A stretch of 64,000 nt of DNA from Owenia fusiformis (lineage: Eukaryota; Annelida; Polychaeta; Sabellida; Oweniidae): NCBI GenBank assembly GCA_903813345.2, contig CAIIXF020000007.1:33262538-33326537 (forward strand). Direction: 5' to 3'. The translations under genes and the position numbers were made by a program. The notes under the pieces are model-generated. The model saw only the letters and a program-made list of their open reading frames with translations, was not told where the DNA came from and made no database searches. Each line of letters starts with the position of its first letter. Positions within the stretch are counted from its first letter, which is position 1. Positions 57,597-64,000 of the stretch are shown piece by piece.

Positions 57597-60500
57597 ATGG
57601 ATACAGAGGCTCCAAAGTCAATAGAGAGTGGTGATCTCTCTGGTACAAATACAGACAAGTCTAAAGATGTAGAGAAGACTGTCTTTGTAAAGTTAGCTAC
57701 AGACGGTGAGATAGATAATCCCATAGCCAAGGATGACACTCTTCAATATACAGGAAGAAAGGCTATGGAACACATGGCTACAGAACTCCCAGCGATGGAG
57801 AAATGGAGGTTGCCAAGTGAGGCAGATCCAGATGAGAGACGTCGTACAGTTGGTGGTGCAGAAGCAATCTACCCTAGTGATAAGACTGGGATAGAAACAG
57901 AGTTTAAGAAAGCCTGGGGTGGACAGACTACTGGCTATTGGTCAGGCACAGTACATGATGGTGCTTATAGTCCACAGAGTCAAGCATGGGGAGCCAGACC
58001 CAAAGGAGATAGATATATGCCTCGCACCTCAACAATGATAACTACACCTGCAGAACTTAAACTGGGCACGCAGGAAAGACCAGTTGATAGAGAAATGAAA
58101 ACGCATATACATGTTATGGAAGATGCCATTAACCAGAATGTGACTACCATAAACATGATGGAAGGACAGGTGTCTAACATGGAGGGACACATGTCTCATA
58201 TAGAAGGACAGGTGGCTAATATGGAAGGACATATGTCTAACATTGGTGGAGAAGTCACACAGATCAAAGATCATATTGGAACTTTGTCACAAACTTTGAA
58301 GGCGGAATTTAAGGAAGAGATGAATAACTTATGCCAGACCTTACATATGGCATTACAAAGTTCAACTTCTCGTCCTGAACCAGTTTTACAGGGTGACGTC
58401 AGACCTTCAAGTCCTGTAATGAAATTAGGAACAAGTGTAGACACCAGAACAATGTTACAGGCTAAGTCCAGTGCGACTTCTCAGAGATTACAGTCTCGAG
58501 AAGTTCTTTCTACATTTAATCCGCAGCAAGGAGTGGTAGGGGGGCCCACATTAGTTAATCCAGAATTAACTGCTGATCAACCCAGAATAGTAACTCCCCC
58601 AAAGTGGCCACTCATACGCCAGAAGAGAATTGCTTCTGATGAAGATTTAACAGGATTGCCAAAGAGACCTGCATTTAAGAGTCCTCCGACAAAAAGGAGA
58701 GTTGCAGCTGTAAAGTCAGAAGATGACTATGGATTCGGAGAGACAAAGTTTGTGGGAACACCGAGTAAAAGAATGTTTGTGCCTCAACAGACTCAAAGTC
58801 AGCCTTCCAAGGATAGATACCGATCTACATATGATGAATTACCGAATGAGGCTGAAACCAGATATGAAGAAGCTCTGCAGACTAATGCAAATATGACACA
58901 TTTTACTCCTCAAGAAGAGGAAACGGCCGTACCAATGAATGATACAATGCCTTCAGTGATAGCTCAGTTTGCAAAGATGCATGAAGAGACGACTAAATTA
59001 GTTGGGAAGGTATTGGAAGAGACAATACCTAAGAGAGCTGCCTCTCAGAGCAAGACAAAGATAAAACCTGACACATACAATGGAACTACACCATGGATTG
59101 ACTACAAAGCATATTTTGCCATGTGTGTAAGTGCTAATTCATGGAGTGATGAAGAGAAGAAACAGTTTCTTGCAACTAGCCTTAGGGGTCAAGCGCAACA
59201 ACTCATCTATGAGATGGACCCTGGCTATACGTATGATGAATTGGTGTCTGCCTTAGATAAAAGGTTTGGCCCAGGAGGTAAAGCAGATGTGTACCAAGCA
59301 GAGTGGGTGGGCCGAACACGTAAACCCAAGGAAACACTACAGACTCTTGGTCAAGATGTCAGACGACTGACTTCATTAGCATATCCTGACTTACCTCGGG
59401 CTGCTCAAGATCGTTTGGCTAGGGAACGTTTTGCACAGGCTATCCCTGATGATGAGATTAGGCGATCCATTCATAATAATAGCAAATATTGTAGCACTTT
59501 GGACAACACCATCGAAATTGCCATAAAAGAAGAGTCGTATCTTGAGTCTGAAAGGATCCGTAAAGGCTTGAAACCAAGACATCAAGAAGATGGAATAAAT
59601 GTTGTAGAAGAGGAACAGGTTGAAAATGAGATGCTGAAAGTGGTGAAAGCATTTCAAGAGCTGCATAGAGAGTCTACAGCAAAGTTAGTGGAAATGCAAA
59701 ACCAATTGATACAAGAGATGCCTACTAATCTTATGAAGTTGGTGCAAGGGATGCACGAAGAATCTACAGCTATTCTTAAAAAGATGATTAAAGAGTTGAA
59801 AGACACACAAGAGACTAGAGAGAAAAGGCGTTTGTCCAGAGGCATCAAATGTTTTTATTGTGAGAAGTTAGGACATTATCAGTCTGAATGTCATACAAGG
59901 CAGAGTGATGTCAAGAAAGGCATCTTCAGTGAGTCAATAAATAGTGGGAACATGAGAAACAGACGCAAGTGCTTCTACTGTCAGAAGCCTGGACATCAAA
60001 TAGCAGATTGTTATTTAAGGAAGCATGCCGAAGAGCAAAAAGGGGAAGTACCTGGTAAATATAGCAAGATTGCTACAGTTAGATCCATATCCCCACAGAG
60101 AAACAATGTTGTATTTTTCAAAGATACCCAGAACATAGTGATCAATGGAACAGTATGTGACACTGATGTTGACTTTTTAGTAGATTCTGGGTCAGCAAGA
60201 ACTATTGTTAGTTCAAACATTTATAGGAAGATGCCTCAACACAAGCAACCCAAACTTGAACCACCTAAGAAGGTATTTGTGCAAGCTGGTGGAAAACCTT
60301 TGCATATGAAGGGTGTTACACAAGTCGAGGTAAATATTGGTGGACATGTAGAGAAGCTAGAGGTTGTTGTGGCTGATATTATATCTGAGGGAATCTTAGG
60401 GACAGATTACCTAGCTGCTTCTAAAGCCAAGTTAGATTATGGGAAATGTAAACTGACTTTTGAGACAGAGAGTTCCAGAAATGTCAAAAATTGTACAGAA

Positions 60501-61043
60501 CAGGGAGAAAAGTCCAAAGTAGAGCCTGAAAGAGACCCTTCACCCATTTTACCAGATGAAACTTCAGACTCCAAGAAAGCTGTCAAGTCATCACCAAAGA
60601 GGGAAGTGGATGACAAATCTTCCAGGAGGGAACGCAAACGTCCCAGACACTTGGATGATTTTGTGGCTGAGGTTTCGGAACATAATGATGTGTACAACCA
60701 GCCTGGAACAAGCAGAGATAGTCACCAATCGAGGCCGTATTCAAGGTCACCTGATTACAGACATGATTGGAGATCAGATAAGTATGGTCCTAGGTCAAGG
60801 AGATACCGAGAATACCGACATGACAGAAATCAATCAGCTCATTTTTCTGATAGACATTCCCGATTGAGACAGAGAGCATCAAATGAGCTTAACAGGTCAA
60901 ACCATACTCGTGAAGCAGACCTTCCAGACAGTTTCCCGTGTCACAGAAGGTTTAGCCGGGATCATGATTGGAGATCCAGAACCCATGATAGACGATGGAG
61001 GTCCAGGTCTCAATCATCCAGGAAGCGCTACAAGAGAGAGTAA
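57597..61043 (+). CDS. Gag-protease polyprotein (1148 aa)
   Basis: ATG in good context (AAAGATGG), no stop for 1148 codons. About 188-230: seven-residue repeats (MEGQVSN, MEGHMSH, IEGQVAN, MEGHMSN), a coiled coil. About 488-700: retrotransposon Gag domain (TPWIDYKAYFAM, FLATSLRGQAQQLI, LDKRFGPGG, then a basic helical part). About 750 and 790: two CX2CX4HX4C knuckles, CFYCEKLGHYQSEC and CFYCQKPGHQIADC. About 857-935: retropepsin with FLVDSGSARTIV (catalytic Asp in DSG) and ILGTDYL. From about 960: a tail rich in Arg, Ser, Asp and His (SRSPDYRHDWRSDK, RRWRSRSQSSRKRYKRE). It should assemble capsids, bind RNA and self-process. Pol would have to come from another element. The ORF is intact, so it is probably under selection or very young. 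Confidence 0.93.
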   Translation: MDTEAPKSIESGDLSGTNTDKSKDVEKTVFVKLATDGEIDNPIAKDDTLQYTGRKAMEHMATELPAMEKWRLPSEADPDERRRTVGGAEAIYPSDKTGIETEFKKAWGGQTTGYWSGTVHDGAYSPQSQAWGARPKGDRYMPRTSTMITTPAELKLGTQERPVDREMKTHIHVMEDAINQNVTTINMMEGQVSNMEGHMSHIEGQVANMEGHMSNIGGEVTQIKDHIGTLSQTLKAEFKEEMNNLCQTLHMALQSSTSRPEPVLQGDVRPSSPVMKLGTSVDTRTMLQAKSSATSQRLQSREVLSTFNPQQGVVGGPTLVNPELTADQPRIVTPPKWPLIRQKRIASDEDLTGLPKRPAFKSPPTKRRVAAVKSEDDYGFGETKFVGTPSKRMFVPQQTQSQPSKDRYRSTYDELPNEAETRYEEALQTNANMTHFTPQEEETAVPMNDTMPSVIAQFAKMHEETTKLVGKVLEETIPKRAASQSKTKIKPDTYNGTTPWIDYKAYFAMCVSANSWSDEEKKQFLATSLRGQAQQLIYEMDPGYTYDELVSALDKRFGPGGKADVYQAEWVGRTRKPKETLQTLGQDVRRLTSLAYPDLPRAAQDRLARERFAQAIPDDEIRRSIHNNSKYCSTLDNTIEIAIKEESYLESERIRKGLKPRHQEDGINVVEEEQVENEMLKVVKAFQELHRESTAKLVEMQNQLIQEMPTNLMKLVQGMHEESTAILKKMIKELKDTQETREKRRLSRGIKCFYCEKLGHYQSECHTRQSDVKKGIFSESINSGNMRNRRKCFYCQKPGHQIADCYLRKHAEEQKGEVPGKYSKIATVRSISPQRNNVVFFKDTQNIVINGTVCDTDVDFLVDSGSARTIVSSNIYRKMPQHKQPKLEPPKKVFVQAGGKPLHMKGVTQVEVNIGGHVEKLEVVVADIISEGILGTDYLAASKAKLDYGKCKLTFETESSRNVKNCTEQGEKSKVEPERDPSPILPDETSDSKKAVKSSPKREVDDKSSRRERKRPRHLDDFVAEVSEHNDVYNQPGTSRDSHQSRPYSRSPDYRHDWRSDKYGPRSRRYREYRHDRNQSAHFSDRHSRLRQRASNELNRSNHTREADLPDSFPCHRRFSRDHDWRSRTHDRRWRSRSQSSRKRYKRE

Positions 61044-61300
61044 ATTCTCATGAGTATAATTTTAAATATGTGAAGTGAAACATAGTTAGGTGTTAACTTG
61101 TTAGATATCTAGATAACTTTAGATAGTTAGATATTCAAGTAGTTAGAAACTTGAACATTGTATTGATAGTTAGTTAACCCCGGGGTTGAACACATTTGAC
61201 ATGTTATACATTTTTGGCAAGTTAGATATTTTGTAAGTTTTTATAGTTAGTTAGAAAGTACATTTATGTCTTAGTTTGGTACGAGGACGTACCAATATCT
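61044..61300 (+). other. Internal 3' untranslated region with a hairpin
   Basis: No open frame. TAGTTAGATA-type repeats come first, then GGTACGAGGACGTACC at 61279-61294, a perfect 6-bp stem with an AGGA loop, just before the polypurine tract. It sits where pol would end in a full-length relative. Confidence 0.6.
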
Positions 61301-61313
61301 TGGTAGGGGGGAG
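61301..61313 (+). other. Polypurine tract
   Basis: GGTAGGGGGGAG immediately before the 3' LTR (TGTAACGG at 61314), the expected primer for plus-strand synthesis. Confidence 0.85.
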
Positions 61314-63931
61314 TGTAACGGAATTTTAAATGTAAAATTTTTGATTTTTGATAAAGTGCTGTATTTTTGTACATTAGGTAATTATTACACTTGGAAAGTA
61401 ATTTCCCATTGAGATTATTAAGATTTATAAATGTAGTATCATTTGCAGCACTTAGGTTGTACTTACAGAGGTGAAATAGTTCACATGTTTTATTTATTTG
61501 ATCACGATTTTGTTTATGTTGATCGGGCAGTCTTATCTGGCAGTCTAATTTGTAGATGATCGGTAGTCTAACATGACAACTTTATTATTTTACTTCCTGC
61601 TTTTGATTCGAGTGAATCGAAGTGAAATTAGACTAGATGGTGGTTAATTACTGTTATATTTCTTGAGTCAATATTATAATCTTGCTGTATGATCAATATT
61701 GAAGCGAAATATGGCGTAAGTAAGCTGTAATTCACAGTTGAAATCTTGTACGAAAATCGATGACGTCATGGGGCCTATATAAGTATCTCGCTGTTGAAGG
61801 ATCGTCAGTGCGATGCCAGATGTTGTCGAGGAAGGACCTCCAGAGCGGAATTTCGGGAAACAGCTAAAATTTTCTAAGTTTTATAGAACTTAGTTGATTT
61901 TGTGGTCTTGAAGCTATACGTTTGCAGTATACACATGAAGATAGAAGCTGTACCTTAGTAGAATACATCTGATGAGCCAAGCTATACGTTTGCAGTATAC
62001 AAGGGCAGATTGAAGAAACTAAGTGTGAGGAACTTAGTTTATTTTGGAGATTGGAATTTTGGGAAAAACTTTGATGCAACTAAGTGTGTGAGACTTAGTT
62101 TATTTACCGCACTGGAAGTAAGGGAGATCTACAAGACTGGACAAAACTTCAACAGGGTGAAGCTATCCCCAGCGCAAAGCATTAGACGTATTGTCCAGCC
62201 TTCATAGACTGAGAGGAAATGCTGACATAACTTGTGTTTGAGAAACAAGCTATTTTGATCATCAAGGAACTTAGACGATTTACAACATTATTGGACTTAG
62301 TCAGTATTTGGTGAAACATTATTTTGGACTTTGTTATTTTTGGAGATAGAAATATTTAACTTAGAATATTTTAACATCAGTATAACTTAGTATGAAATTA
62401 ACTTAGTCAATATTTGGTGAAACATTATTTTGGACTTTGTTGTTTTTGGAAAGAGAAATATTGAACTTAGAATATTTTAATATCAGTATCACTTAACATT
62501 AAATGAACTTAGTCATTTTAGAGGTCAAATATTTCACTTGTTATCTTTTTGCATATGTTGTTGTGTGCATGCTATATTTGTAGGTAGCCTGATTATTTAA
62601 TTGTGAAGGAAGTAGGCTACATAGACTTAACAGTTGATGCCGTGAATTAGACGTCCCTGGACTTGGTAGATTGAAGATTGTGATAGTTTGACTTATACAT
62701 TTACAGAGAAGAGGTTCTGGGACTTAGCAGTTTATTCAACGAGATATTTTGACTTTGATGATTTTGGGTCATTGAAGTTAGAATATACATCTACATAGAA
62801 GAGGTTCCAGGACTTAGCAGTTTATTCAACGAGATATTTTGACTTTGATGATTTTGGGTCATTGAAGTTAGAATATACATCTACAGAGAGGACGTTCTAG
62901 GACTTAGCAGATTATCCAGCGAGATATTTTGACTTTGATGATTTTGTGTCATTGAAGTTAGAATATACATCTACATTGAGGAGGATCCAGGTGATAGCCA
63001 TGTACAAAACTGATAGTTTGACTTAGATTATTTCACATAATCAAAGTTGAATTATACTACAACTTAGAGAGGAGGATCCAGGACTTAGGAGTTTACACAA
63101 CTGATAGTTTGACTTAGATTATTTCACATAATCAAAGTTGAATTATAATACAACACAGTGAAGAGGATCCAGGAGATAGCCGTTTACAGAGCCGATAGTT
63201 TAACTTAGATTATTTTACATAATCAAAGTTGAATTATACTACAACCCAGAGAGGAGGATCCAGGAGATAGCCATTTACCGAGCCGATAGTTGACTTGATG
63301 ATTTTACATTATCAAAGTTGAATTATACTACAACCCATAAGGAGGATCCATGAGATAGCCGTTTACGGAGCAATAGTTTGACTTAGGATCCAGGAGATAG
63401 CCATTTACCGAGCTGATAGTTTGACTTAGATGATTTCACATCATCAAACTTGAATCATACTACATTACATAGAAGAGGATCCAGGAGATTACTATTTCAG
63501 GTTCAAGATACAAGTACAATACAAGACGTACAAGTGTTACAACATATAGGAACTTTTAATATTGGAGATACAACAGTGTATATATTAGTGATTATTATTA
63601 GTTTATATGGACTCTGGATATTGTTTTATTAGTGATAAATATTAGCTTATATGGACTTTTGAGTTGTGAGTTTGAGAGAGATATTAAAATCGTAACACTT
63701 TTAACATTCATACTTGAAATTTAATGTAGATCTTTATTTGGGCTTATAAACGCCACAATATACTGTTTTATATTTTATATTTAATTGTGTATGTCTGTTT
63801 AATTCTTTAGGGACAATCGCACATTTAACGTGTGCCGTGTAACTCACCAAGTAAACACCGTTTACTAAACAGTGGGCCTATTATTAGCCACGCTACCACG
63901 TATATCCACAAAAATAGGCCAAACTGTTACA
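61314..63931 (+). repeat. 3' LTR (2618 bp)
   Basis: Copy of 54909-57526 at +6405 throughout, without indels; no substitution was noticed in the stretches compared. Contains the same CRE-TATA unit and tandem blocks. Confidence 0.95.
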
Positions 63932-64000
63932 GTACTGTAACATTGTGACTATCAACCTGATGGTCATGAAATACAAAAGACTGGTAGCAAATTGAATGAT
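63932..64000. mobile_element. Tc-like transposon, right part (inverted copy of the left end)
   Basis: Reads ATTGTGACTATCAACCTGAT, GGTCATGAAATAC, and AATTGAATGAT, the complement of 54583-54643 (ATTTCATGACCATCAGACTG, ATAGTCACAATTTG). The element therefore has long inverted ends and continues past the window. Confidence 0.75.

Larger units (their letters stand above)
54909..63931 (+). mobile_element. Non-autonomous LTR retrotransposon (gag-pro only), 9.0 kb
   Basis: Two 2618-bp LTRs in direct orientation at a constant 6405-bp offset, starting TGTAACGG and ending GTTACA. A PBS, one gag-pro ORF and a polypurine tract lie between them (internal region 57527-61313, 3787 bp). No reverse transcriptase, RNase H, integrase or envelope is encoded: the 270 bp after the ORF hold only stops. 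The Gag/CCHC/retropepsin order and tRNA-Leu primer suggest Ty3/gypsy ancestry (inference). AGTA abuts both ends (54904-54907 and 63931-63934), so the duplication is AGTA or an imperfect GTAG/GTAC depending on where the LTR edge is set. Young, since LTRs show no difference on reading. Confidence 0.93.

Noticed and set aside
57980-60697. Minus-strand open frames within the gag-pro ORF
   Set aside because: Shadows of the coding strand, no recognisable domains.
61044-61313. Start of a pol gene in another frame
   Set aside because: The 270 bp before the 3' LTR have stops in all three forward frames and no RT or integrase motif.

Overview
This is an intron- and repeat-rich animal nuclear scaffold, AT-rich outside its satellites. 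Two 500-N gaps (18318-18817 and 33818-34317) mark scaffold joins. Split genes with GT-AG introns, an Ig-domain receptor tyrosine kinase, a nephrocystin-3-like TPR gene, jockey/CR1-like LINEs, Tc1/mariner relics and a tRNA-Leu-primed LTR retrotransposon suggest an invertebrate metazoan, probably marine. The phylum cannot be settled from the sequence. Nothing prokaryotic was seen.

Layout. 1-9675: tandem array of a 153-bp satellite, about 63 copies in two subfamilies. 9676-18317: a second, unrelated satellite of about 70 bp, with a displaced piece of the first inside it at about 11551-11660. 18318-18817: gap. 18818-20230: decayed LINE reverse transcriptase. 20501-32907: ten plus-strand exons of a receptor tyrosine kinase (two Ig-like domains, a membrane helix, and most of the kinase domain). 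Its introns hold a Tc1/mariner relic, an antisense LINE with one in-frame stop, and fold-back elements. The 5' exons and the last kinase exon(s) are missing. 33818-34317: gap. 34318-51870: no complete host gene recognised. It holds fold-back and TIR elements, LINE fragments, tandem duplications, a diverged LTR, a 162-bp tandem array, a SINE, and a Tc3-like transposon with another element nested in it. 52379-52942 (minus strand): the last two coding exons of a nephrocystin-3-like gene, with a decayed copy of the terminal exon beside them. 53388-53890: a hAT-like MITE. 54494-64000: a Tc-like element split by a 9-kb LTR retrotransposon (54909-63931).

The most notable object is that LTR retrotransposon. 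It has two LTRs of 2618 bp with no difference seen on reading, a tRNA-Leu-type primer binding site, a polypurine tract, and one intact 1148-codon ORF. The ORF encodes a heptad coiled coil, Gag, two CCHC knuckles, a retropepsin and an Arg/Ser-rich tail. No reverse transcriptase, RNase H or integrase is present in the internal region. It looks like a young gag-pro element that must borrow pol in trans. Its transcribed leader is about 2.2 kb and is built of tandem blocks studded with ACTTAG. A much older LTR of the same family at 47.2-48.1 kb keeps the same CRE-TATA arrangement.

Limits: repeat copy numbers, splice sites and family names come from reading alone. No alignment or database search was run.
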